Assembly: GCF_016427535.1 (NCBI RefSeq)
Contig: NZ_JAELXV010000001.1
Coordinates: 372,001 to 436,000 of the forward strand
Length of the DNA stretch: 64,000 nt
DNA from: Hymenobacter sp. BT559
GTDB lineage: Bacteria; Bacteroidota; Bacteroidia; Cytophagales; Hymenobacteraceae
Direction of reading: 5' to 3'
Part shown: positions 27,507 to 36,985 of the stretch, in pieces
How the letters are laid out: each line of letters opens with the position of its first letter
Numbering within the stretch: position 1 is the first letter of the stretch
Position numbers and translations under genes: made by a program
The notes under the pieces: generated by a model
The model's database searches: none
Seen by the model: only the letters and a program-made list of their open reading frames with translations
Told to the model about the DNA's origin: nothing

Positions 27507-28973
27507 ATGAAGAATAACCTATTTACACCCCGTCGCTTTTGGCGCACGGGCACGGTAGCCGCGGCGCTGGCCGTGGGCCTCACGTCGTCGTGCGGCAAGT
27601 TTCTGGATGTGGCGCCCCAGGGCCAGCCCACCAGCCAGCAGTTTTTCCAGACCCAGGCCGATGCCACGGCCGCCGTAAACGCGCCCTACGGCAAGCTGCG
27701 CGAGTGGAACCTGTCGGCATTCAACTGGCTGGCTGTTACCACGCTAACGTCGGATGATGCCGAGAAAGGTAGCGTGGCCGGCGACGCTGAGTTTTTGAAC
27801 GAGTTCACCTTCTTCCGCCTCACGCCTACCTCGGGGCCGGTGGGCGGCTATTGGGATGGCCAGTATCAGCAGATTAACCTCTGCAACCAGGTCATTCAGA
27901 ACGTGCCGGGCATTAACATGGATGCCACCCTGCGCGGCCGCTACGTAGGCGAGGCGAAGTTTCTGCGGGCGCTGGCTTACTTCAACTTGGTACGGGCCTA
28001 CGGTGGTGTGCCGCTGCTGCTGAAAGTAGCCGAAACCGCCGAGGAACTGAACCCCAGCCGCGCCACCCGCGATGAGGTGTACACGGCCATCATCGCCGAC
28101 GCGACGGATGCCGCCGCGGTGCTGCCCGCCGCCTACGGCGCCTCCGACGTAGGCCGCGCCACCAAGGGCGCCGCCCTCACGCTGCTGGCCAAGGCGCAGC
28201 TGTACCAGAAGAACTACGCGGCCTCGCTGGCCGCTTCCGACCAAGTGCTGGGCCTAGGGTACTCGCTGGCGAGCAATTTCTACGACATGTTCCGCATCCG
28301 GGGCGAGAACAATAGCGAGTCGATTTTTGAGGTGCAGTGCACCACGCTGGCCGGCAACTGCGACGCGTCTAATTCGCAGTGGGCGGAGTGCCAGATGGTG
28401 CGCCCGCAGTTTGGCTGGGGCTTCTTCAATCCCACTGCCGACCTGGCCAATGCCTTTGAGCCCGGCGACCAGCGCCGCCTAGGTACCATTTTGGAGCGCG
28501 GTACCACTACGCCCGATGGCGACGTGATTGCGGCCAACTCGTCGAACCCGCGCTATAACATGAAGGCCTACGTGCCCAACTCGGCGCCCAAAACTTGCGG
28601 TTACGGCCGTGACCAGAACATTCGGGTGTTTCGTTTTGGCGAGGCGCTGCTCCTCAATGCCGAGGCAGCCAACGAGCTAGGCCAGACTGCTAAGGCCCTG
28701 GCCGCTGTGAACCGCGTGCGCACCCGCGCCGGGCTGAGCACGCTACCTAGCTCCATTTCGCAGGCCGACCTGCGCCAGGCCATCTGGAAAGAGCGCCGCG
28801 TAGAGCTGGCCCTAGAATATGGCGACCGGTTCTTTGACCTTGTGCGCCAGGGCCGTGCGGCTACCGTATTGGCCAGCAAAGGTTTCGTGGCCAATAAAAA
28901 CGAGCTGATGCCACTGCCGCTCAATCAGATTACGCTCAGCGGCGGCAAGCTGACGCAGAACCCTGGTTATTAG
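27507..28973 (+). CDS. SusD/RagB-family glycan-binding lipoprotein
   Basis: A 488-residue surface lipoprotein. The lipobox cysteine is in GLTSSCGKFLDVAPQG, a typical SusD start. Alpha-helical repeat segments include RYVGEAKFLRALAYFNLVRA and LNRVRTRAGL-like NRVRTRAGLS, and the family end WKERRVELALEYGDRFFDL is present near the C-terminus. It forms the lid over the SusC barrel and captures oligosaccharide. It lies 20 bases after susC and is followed by a terminator. No SusE/F-type gene follows, so this is a minimal pair. Confidence 0.93.
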   Translation: MKNNLFTPRRFWRTGTVAAALAVGLTSSCGKFLDVAPQGQPTSQQFFQTQADATAAVNAPYGKLREWNLSAFNWLAVTTLTSDDAEKGSVAGDAEFLNEFTFFRLTPTSGPVGGYWDGQYQQINLCNQVIQNVPGINMDATLRGRYVGEAKFLRALAYFNLVRAYGGVPLLLKVAETAEELNPSRATRDEVYTAIIADATDAAAVLPAAYGASDVGRATKGAALTLLAKAQLYQKNYAASLAASDQVLGLGYSLASNFYDMFRIRGENNSESIFEVQCTTLAGNCDASNSQWAECQMVRPQFGWGFFNPTADLANAFEPGDQRRLGTILERGTTTPDGDVIAANSSNPRYNMKAYVPNSAPKTCGYGRDQNIRVFRFGEALLLNAEAANELGQTAKALAAVNRVRTRAGLSTLPSSISQADLRQAIWKERRVELALEYGDRFFDLVRQGRAATVLASKGFVANKNELMPLPLNQITLSGGKLTQNPGY

Positions 28974-29000
28974 CCTGGTAACTACTTAGGTAGCTAATGT

Positions 29001-29036
29001 AAGCGGCCCGCGCCCTAGGTGCGGGCCGCTTTGTTT
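29001..29036 (+). terminator. Terminator of the susC-susD operon
   Basis: Arms AAGCGGCCCGC / GCGGGCCGCTT (29001-29011, 29021-29031) followed by TTGTTT. The loop contains CCTAGG. It lies 27 bases after the susD stop. Confidence 0.8.
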
Positions 29037-29147
29037 GTAGTGGAAAGAGGCCGGAGCTTGGGCTGAAATAAATGCGGCGTCCGAGCGTTGACAGTTCCCG
29101 CTATCTGATAATTTGGCTGGCTGCAGTCTACTTTACGTTGCTAGCTT

Positions 29148-30704
29148 ATGCAAAAAATAGTTTGTTTGTGGGTGTGCCTGTTTGGCCTCGTATGTTCGGC
29201 CCACGGCCAGAATGCCGCCGCAGCCTGCGGCAACGGCCGTTACGTTGAGGATATTTTTACGGACGCAGACATTCAAACCACGTCCGGCGTACTGTTCGGC
29301 CGCAACACTGTTCGCAGTTACACCACCAATACCGAAGGCCCTCCCAAAGACCTGCTCCTCGACGTGTATCAGCCGGCGGGCGATGGGGCCGTGCAACGCC
29401 CGCTCCTGCTTTTTGCATTCGGTGGGGCTTTTGTTACTGGTAGCCGCACCGATGCAGAGGTGGTAAGCATCTGTCGGCGCTTTGCGCGTAAGGGCTACGT
29501 GGCCGCCGCCATCGACTACCGGCTTATGCAGTTGGATGGCCCGACCTTGGCCGCCAATGCCGCTATTTATGCTAATAACCTAGCAGATGAAGTAGTACGA
29601 GCCACCAACGACATGCGGGCCGCCGTGCGCTACTTCAAGTACGACGCGGCCGGGGCGAATGCGTACCACATCGACCCTGCGCGCATCTTCGTGGGTGGCT
29701 ACTCGGCCGGGGCCATCACGGCGTTGCAAGTAGCTTATACCGATACTGATACCGAAAACAGCAATGCGGCCGTGAACGCGGCATATGCCACCTACGGCGG
29801 CCTAGAGGGCAATACCGACCTACCTGGCACGCCGTTGCTGGGTGCTTACACTTCAAAAGGCCTGGTGGGGGTCGTGAACCTGGCGGGCGGCGTCAACGAC
29901 CTAGGGCTGCTGAGTGCCGGCAACCCGCCACTCTACAGCGCCCAAGGCACTACCGACGACGTAGTGCCTTATAACTGCGGCACCATCCAGCCCACGCAGT
30001 TCACTATTTGTGGCAGTGGTGCGCTGCAACCGGTGGCTACGGCCGCGGGCATCCTCAATCAGCTGCATCCGGTGGCAAACGGCAGCCACAGCAGCCCCGT
30101 CACCGACCCCGAATATACGCAGATTATCAACGAGGCGGCTGCGTTTTTGCAGCCGCTGGTTTGTGCGGCGCCGCTGCCGGTCACGCTCACGAGCTTTAGC
30201 GGGCGCGTGGCCCCTGACGATTGCACCGCCACCCTGGCCTGGCAAACCGCCACCGAGCACAATAGCTACGCTTACGAGGTGCAGGGCTCTAGCGATGGCC
30301 AGGCCTACGAGCGCCTGAGCACCGTGCCTAGCCGCAACCGGGCGGCGGGCGCCAGCTACTCGTTTCGGGTGGGCCGGCGCGTGGAGCTTCGCTATTTCCG
30401 GCTACGAATGCTGGATATTGGCGGCGCGGCAGCCTTTAGCCCGGTGGTGGCGCTGGCCAGTTGCAGCGGTGCCCCGCTAGTGGTGGCACCCACCCCCTCC
30501 CGCGACCAAGCCACGGTGAGCGGCTTGCCAGCCGGGCGATGCATAGGAGTGCTCTACAGCGCCACGGGGCAGGTAATGGCGCAAGCCAGTGGCACCACTA
30601 CCATCAGCCTGCGCCTAGGTGGCCTGGCGCCGGGCATCTACCTGCTTAAGGTGCAGCACGAAAGCGGTGCCACCGTGGGCACGGCCAAGGTGGTAAAAGA
30701 ATGA
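29148..30704 (+). CDS. Secreted carboxylesterase-like hydrolase with T9SS sorting domain
   Basis: A 518-residue protein. The signal peptide is MQKIVCLWVCLFGLVCSAHG. Residues about 60-350 form an alpha/beta hydrolase: the oxyanion segment LFAFGGAFVTGSR, the nucleophile in FVGGYSAGAI, and a late HPVANGSHSSPV segment that may hold the histidine. After PLPVTLTSFSG and a YFRLRMLDIGG linker, the last ~70 residues are a T9SS C-terminal domain (VVAPTPSRDQ, GIYLLKVQHE, AKVVKE). It is likely surface-exposed or released and could deacylate a polymer, but the substrate is unknown. It sits after the susCD terminator and is a separate transcription unit. Confidence 0.8.
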   Translation: MQKIVCLWVCLFGLVCSAHGQNAAAACGNGRYVEDIFTDADIQTTSGVLFGRNTVRSYTTNTEGPPKDLLLDVYQPAGDGAVQRPLLLFAFGGAFVTGSRTDAEVVSICRRFARKGYVAAAIDYRLMQLDGPTLAANAAIYANNLADEVVRATNDMRAAVRYFKYDAAGANAYHIDPARIFVGGYSAGAITALQVAYTDTDTENSNAAVNAAYATYGGLEGNTDLPGTPLLGAYTSKGLVGVVNLAGGVNDLGLLSAGNPPLYSAQGTTDDVVPYNCGTIQPTQFTICGSGALQPVATAAGILNQLHPVANGSHSSPVTDPEYTQIINEAAAFLQPLVCAAPLPVTLTSFSGRVAPDDCTATLAWQTATEHNSYAYEVQGSSDGQAYERLSTVPSRNRAAGASYSFRVGRRVELRYFRLRMLDIGGAAAFSPVVALASCSGAPLVVAPTPSRDQATVSGLPAGRCIGVLYSATGQVMAQASGTTTISLRLGGLAPGIYLLKVQHESGATVGTAKVVKE

Positions 30705-30807
30705 GTAATAATGCGCTCGGAACGCAACTAATACGGCGCAGGCTAGTAAAAAGCGCAACTCTTGCGAGTAGATTTTTCATCTGCTCCTCATTATTGTCGC
30801 GCTTACT

Positions 30808-32187
30808 ATGACTCCTAAATATGCCCATTTGCTGCCGGCCCTAGTTCTGCTTGCCGCGTGCAGCAGCGGCCCCAGCAAAGAAGAAAAGCAGCAAGCCCAG
30901 GCCGATAACCCGGCCCAAACTATTACCACGCCCAAAGCCGAAACGGTGCATCTGCCGGAGCCTTACGACACCAAATCGGTGACTAAGCGCGTCGATATCA
31001 TCGACTGGCCGGCCGGCAAAACCCCCACTGCCCCGGCGGGCTTCACAGTTACGGAATTTGCGGGTGAGCTCCAGAGTCCGCGCTGGGCCTACGTGGCGCC
31101 TAATGGCGACGTGTTTGTGTCGGAGGCCGCTACGCTGCCCAAGGGGGCCAAAAAGCAAGTGGCCGCCACGCTGAACCTCGACAAGTCGCGCTCGCTACAG
31201 CGTACCAGTGCCAACCGCATCACGCTTTTTCGCGACACCAACGGCGACGGCAAGCCCGACCTGCGCTCCGTGTTTCTGACCGACCTCGACCAACCCTTTG
31301 GCATGCTGGTGATGGACAACGCGTTTTACGTGGCCAACACCAACGGCGTGCTGAAATATCCTTATCAGCCAGGCCAAACCAAGATGACGGCCACCGGCCA
31401 GAAAATCATGGACCTGCCCGAGGGCGGCTACAACAACCACTGGACCCGTAACCTGCTGGCTAGCAAAGACGGCAAGAAGATACTCGTGACCGTAGGCTCG
31501 GGCTCGAACGTGCAAGAGCACGGGGCCGAAAACGAAAAGCGCCGCGCTAACATCCTCGAAATTAACCCGGATGGCTCGGGCGAGAAGGTGTTTGCCAGCG
31601 GCCTACGCAATCCCATCGGCTTGGCCTACTACCCCGGCACCAGCACGCTGTGGGCAGCCGTGAATGAGCGCGACGAGCTAGGCGACGAGCTAGTGCCCGA
31701 CTACATCACGAGCGTGAAAGAGGGCGGCTTCTACGGCTGGCCCTACTCGTACTTCGGCCAAAATGAGGACCCCCGCCGCAAGGGCGAGCGCCCCGACCTA
31801 GTGCAAAAAGCCATTGTGCCCGATGTGCCTATGGGCCCGCACGTGGCGACCCTAGGTCTCACTTTCTACGATAAAAAAGCCTTCCCCGCCAAGTACCAAA
31901 ACGGTGCCTTCGTGGGCGAGCACGGCTCCTGGAATCGCTCGCAGTACTCGGGCTATCAGGTGGCCTTCGTGCCCTTCCAAGATGGAAAGCCCAGCGGCAA
32001 ACCCGAGCCCTTCCTCACCGGCTTCCTGGTTGGCGGCGACTCTGACAAAGCCCACGGCCGCCCCGTAGGTGTAGTCACCATGCCCGATGGCGCCCTGCTC
32101 GTGACCGACGACGCCGGCAACAAAGTGTGGCGCGTGAGCGCTACAACATCCAAATCAGTAGCCAGTTTAACTAAATCAAGTCGCTGA
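30808..32187 (+). CDS. Sorbosone dehydrogenase-family lipoprotein (PQQ-type beta-propeller)
   Basis: A 459-residue lipoprotein with lipobox LVLLAACSS (Cys about residue 19). The mature part is a six-bladed propeller of the soluble glucose/L-sorbosone dehydrogenase family. Supporting segments are FASGLRNPIGLAYYPGTSTL, WAAVNERDELGDELVPDYIT, GGFYGWPYSYFGQNEDPRR and GEHGSWNRSQYSGYQVAFVP. Family members oxidise sugars or aldoses with PQQ as cofactor. Whether this protein binds PQQ cannot be judged by eye. It is anchored in the periplasm, and a terminator follows. Confidence 0.85.
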   Translation: MTPKYAHLLPALVLLAACSSGPSKEEKQQAQADNPAQTITTPKAETVHLPEPYDTKSVTKRVDIIDWPAGKTPTAPAGFTVTEFAGELQSPRWAYVAPNGDVFVSEAATLPKGAKKQVAATLNLDKSRSLQRTSANRITLFRDTNGDGKPDLRSVFLTDLDQPFGMLVMDNAFYVANTNGVLKYPYQPGQTKMTATGQKIMDLPEGGYNNHWTRNLLASKDGKKILVTVGSGSNVQEHGAENEKRRANILEINPDGSGEKVFASGLRNPIGLAYYPGTSTLWAAVNERDELGDELVPDYITSVKEGGFYGWPYSYFGQNEDPRRKGERPDLVQKAIVPDVPMGPHVATLGLTFYDKKAFPAKYQNGAFVGEHGSWNRSQYSGYQVAFVPFQDGKPSGKPEPFLTGFLVGGDSDKAHGRPVGVVTMPDGALLVTDDAGNKVWRVSATTSKSVASLTKSSR

Positions 32188-32210
32188 CTTAGAAACTAGT
32201 TCTAATTCTT

Positions 32211-32247
32211 AAACAACCTTTACCTATTCAGGTAAGGGTTGTTTTTA
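32211..32247 (+). terminator. Terminator after the sorbosone dehydrogenase-like gene
   Basis: 15-base arms (32211-32225, 32230-32244) with one mismatch and a T-run (TTTTT) on the plus strand, 23 bases after the stop. Confidence 0.85.
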
Positions 32248-32326
32248 TTAATACCTTTAGGTCTTCATAAAACAGTGGGCAGGTTAGTAGACCAAGCCTG
32301 TCTCATTTACTAGTCAGCATGTTTAT

Positions 32327-33280
32327 ATGCGTTTAGTAGCGTTCTTGTTTGTATTGCTGCTCGCCACTAGCCAGCTGGCACAGGCTACCACTTGGGACGA
32401 ACCCTGGCACGAAGCTGTGGTAAAAAAAGCTGACTGTTTCGTGCTAGCACGTGTTACGGCTGTTGACGCCCAAAAGGGAATTACTATTGATGTGCTTAAC
32501 TCATTAGCAGGCGAGCCAATAACAGGAATTATCCAGATAACAAGCTTTTATAGCTTGGACCTCTGTAGTCGGTCGGCTGGCGAGAACCCCGAATTTTATG
32601 TGAAGGGCGCCGACTCTTGCTATTTCTTTTTGCAAAAGCGGCCAACTGGTACGTATGCATTGGCAACACCTACTACTGGCTTTGCTGTGGTGCAGCAAGG
32701 ACAGGTAGCTGCCACTTATCGTCATAGCTACCACCAGGCATTAGTACCGCGAGCTATATATGAGCCTACCATGACAGCTGTTTTTCAGCACTACCATGGC
32801 CAATCGTATAATAAAGAGTATATTAATATGTTTGTGGCCAAGCAGTTGACGCAGCCACCTGCTCGAATAGATAAGGCAGGAATGCCAACATTTTTTGCAC
32901 AGCACGTAGCGCTTGAAACCACTTATCACCTGGGTTTGGCTACGCAATACGAGGCAGTATTACCCTTCTTGCACGATACTACTAATTTTCATGCACAATT
33001 GTCAGCAGTGCGGGTGCTCACTGCTACGCCCACTCCCGAAGCTAAGCAGCAACTTCTTAAGTTACTGGCTGATAAACATACCGGCGATTTTGTGAAGGTA
33101 ATAGCGGTCCAAACGTTGGCGGTTTATCAACCCAAAGAATTGAAGACGCAGTTAATGCAGTTAGCCCAAACAGCATCGGACAAAAAAAATAGCTTTGGAG
33201 GTAATATTATGGACCCGCGGGTGTGTACGCGGCTGCCAAGTGTGAAAAAGAGTCTAATAGACCTTGTCGCGCAACTGTAG
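32327..33280 (+). CDS. Exported hypothetical protein, possible HEAT-like C-terminus
   Basis: A 317-residue protein with a signal peptide (MRLVAFLFVLLLATSQLAQA). The first 120 mature residues look beta-rich (ADCFVLARVTAVDAQKGITI), and include three cysteines. Residues about 200-300 are helical with a repeat feel (LSAVRVLTATPTPEAKQQLL, VKVIAVQTLAVYQPKELKTQ), suggesting HEAT-like repeats. I do not recognise a named family. It is lower in GC than its neighbours and contains no CCTAGG, which suggests different ancestry or relaxed composition. Confidence 0.7.
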   Translation: MRLVAFLFVLLLATSQLAQATTWDEPWHEAVVKKADCFVLARVTAVDAQKGITIDVLNSLAGEPITGIIQITSFYSLDLCSRSAGENPEFYVKGADSCYFFLQKRPTGTYALATPTTGFAVVQQGQVAATYRHSYHQALVPRAIYEPTMTAVFQHYHGQSYNKEYINMFVAKQLTQPPARIDKAGMPTFFAQHVALETTYHLGLATQYEAVLPFLHDTTNFHAQLSAVRVLTATPTPEAKQQLLKLLADKHTGDFVKVIAVQTLAVYQPKELKTQLMQLAQTASDKKNSFGGNIMDPRVCTRLPSVKKSLIDLVAQL

Positions 33281-33432
33281 CTAGGCATACCTGTTTCGCT
33301 ATTTTGTTGACAGCTGAGCAGCTAGTGCTAGTCTCATAGCTGTTGCAGAAGGATATTTCATTTGCTTAGGAGAGTTATAAAACCACTCGCTAGTAGCGAA
33401 AAGAAATAAAAAACGCTTACGTCGTTTTCTAA

Positions 33433-34353
33433 TTACGACAAAGCTTGCGGCGGGGGCGACCCAGTGCCCGCAGCGCGGGTGCGGTCGCTGGGTAGGGGTA
33501 CAAACTCGTGATTATCGTTGGGTGGCAACAAGATGCGGCCGGCTTGCCAGTCGGCCTTAGCCTGCTCGATGCGCTCGCGGCGCGACGACACAAAATTCCA
33601 CCAGATGAAACGCTCACCTAGGGGCTCGCCGCCCAGCAGCATGAGCGTGCTGGGCTCGCGGGCTATCAGCACCGGGTCGAGGCCCGGCGTGAATACTAGG
33701 AGCTGGCCGGGCGTGTACACGCGGCCATTTACTTCTACACTGCCTTTAGCCACGTAGGCGCCGCGCTCGGGGTAGCCGCGCGGCAGCCCAAAGCGGGCGC
33801 CCGCTTGCAGCACCACGTGTAGGTAGAACAGAGGCGAGTGTGTCTTGACGTCGTTTTTTAGGCCGAACGCATCGCCGGCGATCAGGCGCATCCACACGCC
33901 GGTATCGGTGAAAATGGGTAGCTCGCTGGGCTGGTAGTTGGTAAAAGCGGGCGCTTGCTCTTCGTCGGCTTCGGGTAGGGCTACCCAGGTTTGTATCATT
34001 TCAAGAGCGCCGCCGGCCAGGGTGGCGGGGTCCTCGAAGCGCTCGGAATGGGCGATGCCGCTGCCGGCGGTCATCCAGTTTACCTCGCCCGGCCGGATGA
34101 TTTGCTCGACGCCTAGGCTATCGCGGTGCGTCACTTGCCCGCCGAATAAGTAGCTCACCGTGCTTAGGCCAATGTGCGGGTGCGGCAGTACATCCAGGTT
34201 CGGCAACTGCCCCGGCGCCACTTGCACTGGCCCAGCGTGGTCCATAAAAATGAATGGCCCCAGCATCCGGCGCAGGCGGTAGGGGAGGATGCGCTTCACG
34301 GCAAACCCCGGCGCCAAGGCCGCCGGCCGAGCATCAATAATAAGGTCGAGCAT
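33433..34353 (-). CDS. Pirin family protein
   Basis: A 306-residue bicupin. The N-terminal cupin has the pirin signature: LGPFIFMDHAGPV, then LPHPHIGLSTVSYLF, HRDSLG and PGEVNWMTAGSGIAHSER. The histidines and Glu in these segments bind a metal, usually iron. The C-terminal cupin is FYLHVVLQAGARFGLP onward. Some bacterial pirins have quercetinase activity and others bind regulators; the role here is unknown. It precedes a dyad repeat and follows DUF72 on the same strand, 124 bases away. Confidence 0.9.
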   Translation of the reverse strand: MLDLIIDARPAALAPGFAVKRILPYRLRRMLGPFIFMDHAGPVQVAPGQLPNLDVLPHPHIGLSTVSYLFGGQVTHRDSLGVEQIIRPGEVNWMTAGSGIAHSERFEDPATLAGGALEMIQTWVALPEADEEQAPAFTNYQPSELPIFTDTGVWMRLIAGDAFGLKNDVKTHSPLFYLHVVLQAGARFGLPRGYPERGAYVAKGSVEVNGRVYTPGQLLVFTPGLDPVLIAREPSTLMLLGGEPLGERFIWWNFVSSRRERIEQAKADWQAGRILLPPNDNHEFVPLPSDRTRAAGTGSPPPQALS

Positions 34354-34364
34354 AGGTAAGGGTA

Positions 34365-34480
34365 TAGCTTGGACGTTGTAGTGCGAGCGCAGCGAGCATT
34401 CACATTAGCACAGCTTCCACTAGCATACCTAGGCGCAGGAGGCGAGTTACGCTCGTGCTCGGACTACAACGCCCAAGCTA
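34365..34480. repeat. Degenerate dyad repeat (GGAC..GTAGTCC family)
   Basis: Outer arms starting TAGCTTGGACGTTGTAGT (34365) and ending CTACAACGCCCAAGCTA (34480) pair with a few mismatches and gaps, with GCGAGCGCAGCG-like sequence inside. It belongs with the copy at 49922-50023. The right end supplies the TAG stop codon of the DUF72 gene. Confidence 0.65.
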
Positions 34481-35197
34481 CAGCAGGCCGCGCATTTCTT
34501 GCGCGTTGCCGATGGCCGAGCCGCCGATATCATTATTGAAATACAAATACGCCTGCTCCACGCCGGGTGCGGCGGCCACTGCGGCCGCGTAGCGTCCTAG
34601 GGCCTCGCTAGAGTAGGGCGAGGCGTAGAGGTCGGGCACGCCATGGAAGCGGTAGTAGAGCGTGGGCGCGGTGGCCACCACGGCATCGGGCAGCAGCGGA
34701 TGGCTTTGGCCGCAAAAGACCACGCCGCGCTGCCGCAACTCGTGGTACACCTCCTCGCGCCACCAGCTAGGGTGTCTAAATTCAAGCACATTGATAAAGC
34801 TGGGGTCGAGGCAGTCGAGGATGCGCGTGAGCCGGTCAGGCTCATACGCCATGCGTGGCGGCAGCTGAAACAGCACCGGCCCCAGCTTTTCGAGCAGGCC
34901 CCGGCCAGTGGTGTCGTAGAAGTCGCCGAGCAGCTGGCCCACGCCGTGAAATTGCTTGTAGTGCGTGATGAGCTTGGGCGCCTTCACCGCAAACTGGAAG
35001 TCAGCGGGCGCCTGGGCGTACCAATTTTCGAGAAAAGAAAGCTGCGGAAAGCGGTAGAATGTGACGTTCAGCTCCAGCGTGCGAAAGTGCTGGCTATAAA
35101 ACTCAAACCAACGCCGCATGGGCAGCTTATCGGGATAGAAAACGCCGCGCCAGTGCCGGTAGTGGTAGCCAGAGCAGCCAATGTGATAAGTAGGCAT
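34478..35197 (-). CDS. DUF72 family protein (TIM-barrel, YecE-like)
   Basis: A 239-residue protein of the widely conserved DUF72 family. Typical segments are HIGCSGYHYRHWRGVFYP, FRTLELNVTFYRFP, FAVKAPKLITH, GPVLFQLPPRM and VLEFRHPSWW, ending with YLYFNNDIGGSAIGNAQEM. The structure is a TIM barrel; biochemical function is not established. The stop codon and nearby bases come from a dyad repeat, so the C-terminus could be slightly changed relative to relatives, although the length is near normal. Confidence 0.9.
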   Translation of the reverse strand: MPTYHIGCSGYHYRHWRGVFYPDKLPMRRWFEFYSQHFRTLELNVTFYRFPQLSFLENWYAQAPADFQFAVKAPKLITHYKQFHGVGQLLGDFYDTTGRGLLEKLGPVLFQLPPRMAYEPDRLTRILDCLDPSFINVLEFRHPSWWREEVYHELRQRGVVFCGQSHPLLPDAVVATAPTLYYRFHGVPDLYASPYSSEALGRYAAAVAAAPGVEQAYLYFNNDIGGSAIGNAQEMRGLL

Positions 35198-35279
35198 AAG
35201 CCTGACAGACGTTTTTTGGGTGGCCTAGGTTGTTAAAAATCAGCGCGCAACAGTTTTTGGGCTGGCGTAAGCCAGACGG

Positions 35280-35344
35280 TAGCGTGGACTTTTAGTCCGC
35301 GGGTTGAGGGTCTTATTTCACTCGCGGACTGAAAGTCCGCGCTA
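35280..35344. repeat. Dyad repeat (GGACTTTNAGTCC family)
   Basis: 22-base arms (35280-35301, 35323-35344) match at 20 positions. Each arm is itself a small palindrome (GGACT...AGTCC). It lies between the divergent DUF72 and amidohydrolase genes. Confidence 0.75.
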
Positions 35345-35405
35345 CGGTATACCGCCCCGAAAACGCTTTAAGTCGGATATTACACACCCATCCCACTGCT
35401 CGCTT

Positions 35406-36851
35406 ATGAAAAAGTCGCTACTCCTGCCTCTACTGTTCTTGGCAGCCGTGCCCGCCCAGGCGCAGCCAACGGCTAGCCCCAAAGCCCCGCCACAGTTCAC
35501 GCCGCAGGTCAAGGAATACATCAAGGTGAATGCGCCGGTGGTGGCGCTCACCGATGCCAAAGTCATCGACGGCACCGGCCGGCCCGCGCTGCTGCACCAG
35601 ACCGTGCTGCTGCGCAATGGCCGCATCGAGCAGGTAGGCGCCGCCAAAAAAGTGAAGGTGCCAGCCGGTGCCGAGGTCATTAATTGCGCTGGCAAAACGC
35701 TGATTCCGGGGCTGGTGATGCTGCACGAGCACCTCTACTACACCATGCCGGCGGGTGGGCTCTTCAACATTGCCCAGATGCCGTACTCGTTCCCGAGGCT
35801 TTATCTGGCGGGTGGGGCTACCACCATCCGCACGGCCGGCAGTATCGAGCCGCAGACCGATTTGGCGATTCAGCGCCTCATCGGCGAGGGCAAATTCATC
35901 GGCCCCGACATGGACGTGACAGCGCCCTACATGGAGGAGCCCGGCATGGATATTCCGGCCCTGAACACTATCAAAGGCCCCGCCGATGCGGCTGCTTCGA
36001 CCAAGTTTTGGGCCGACCGGGGCTGTACGTCGTTCAAGATGTACATGCACGCTACCCGCGCCGACCTGGCCGCCGTGGTGCAGGAGGCTCACCAGCGCCA
36101 CCTCAAAGTGACCGGCCATCTCTGCGCCATCACCTACCGCGAGGCCGCCGAAACCGGCATCGACAACCTAGAGCATGGCTTCATGGCCAGCTCCGACTTC
36201 GTGACCGGCAAGGCCGCTGATGCTTGCGACTACCCCGCCGCTCGCCAGGCCTTGCAGCGCCTGCCCCTCGGTAGCCCCGCCATGGCCGACCTCATCAAGC
36301 TCTTGATTAGCAAGAACGTGGCGCTCACCTCTACGCTGCCCGTGTTTGAGCCCTACACCGGCCGCGAGGTGGTTCTAGGTGGTGGCCTCGACGCGCTGGT
36401 GCCGCAGCTGCAAGAGCGCGAAACTGCCACTTGGAAAAGCAACCAGGGCAAGGACACGGCCAGCGTGGCACTGTTCAAGAAAGAGCAGGCCTGGGAAAAG
36501 CAGTTTTACGATGCGGGCGGCCTGCTCGTGGCCGGCACCGATCCCACCGGCGCGGGCCGCACCATCGCGGGCTACGCCAACCGCCGCGAAATTGAGCTGC
36601 TCGTGGAAGGCGGTTTTACGCCACTGCAAGCCATCAAAATCTGCACCCTCAACGGCGCTAAGTACCTAGGGCGCGACCGTGAAATCGGTACCATCGAGCC
36701 CGGCAAGCAGGCCGACTTGGTGCTGATAAACGGCGACCCCGAAAAGGACATCCGTCAGCTGCGCCAAATGGAAATAGTATTCAAGCACGGCGTAGGCTTC
36801 GATTCGCCTAAGCTATTTGAGTCGATGAAAGGGAAGGTCGGGCTGAACTGA
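35406..36851 (+). CDS. Exported amidohydrolase family protein
   Basis: A 481-residue secreted metal-dependent hydrolase. The ATG at 35406 starts a signal peptide (MKKSLLLPLLFLAAVPAQAQ); the upstream ATG at 35304 lies within the spacer beside a dyad repeat. Amidohydrolase features are GKTLIPGLVMLHEHLYY (first His pair, as HEH rather than the usual HxH with Asp or His spacing), the Lys in CTSFKMYMH, VTGHL, DNLEHGF and the late Asp in VAGTDPTGAG. The C-terminal GTIEPGKQADLVLINGDP is standard for the small beta domain. Substrates of related exported enzymes include dipeptides and lactones; the specificity is unknown. Confidence 0.88.
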   Translation: MKKSLLLPLLFLAAVPAQAQPTASPKAPPQFTPQVKEYIKVNAPVVALTDAKVIDGTGRPALLHQTVLLRNGRIEQVGAAKKVKVPAGAEVINCAGKTLIPGLVMLHEHLYYTMPAGGLFNIAQMPYSFPRLYLAGGATTIRTAGSIEPQTDLAIQRLIGEGKFIGPDMDVTAPYMEEPGMDIPALNTIKGPADAAASTKFWADRGCTSFKMYMHATRADLAAVVQEAHQRHLKVTGHLCAITYREAAETGIDNLEHGFMASSDFVTGKAADACDYPAARQALQRLPLGSPAMADLIKLLISKNVALTSTLPVFEPYTGREVVLGGGLDALVPQLQERETATWKSNQGKDTASVALFKKEQAWEKQFYDAGGLLVAGTDPTGAGRTIAGYANRREIELLVEGGFTPLQAIKICTLNGAKYLGRDREIGTIEPGKQADLVLINGDPEKDIRQLRQMEIVFKHGVGFDSPKLFESMKGKVGLN

Positions 36852-36878
36852 GCGCGTTTATAAGCAACCGAAAACCGG

Positions 36879-36964
36879 CTGTCATGCTGAGCTTGCGAAG
36901 CATCTTATCACGTTGGATTACGGCCTCTGACGTGATAAGATGCTTCGCAAGCTCAGCATGACAG
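36879..36964. repeat. Perfect-arm dyad repeat (TGTCATGCTGAGC family)
   Basis: Perfect 35-base arms (36879-36913, 36930-36964) around a 16-base centre, between convergent genes. Arms begin CTGTCATGCTGAGC and contain GAAGCATCTT. Copies with the same design occur at 40208 and 52180, and a divergent one at 9649. Confidence 0.9.
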
Positions 36965-36985
36965 GCGTTCTTTCTTTTGACTATT

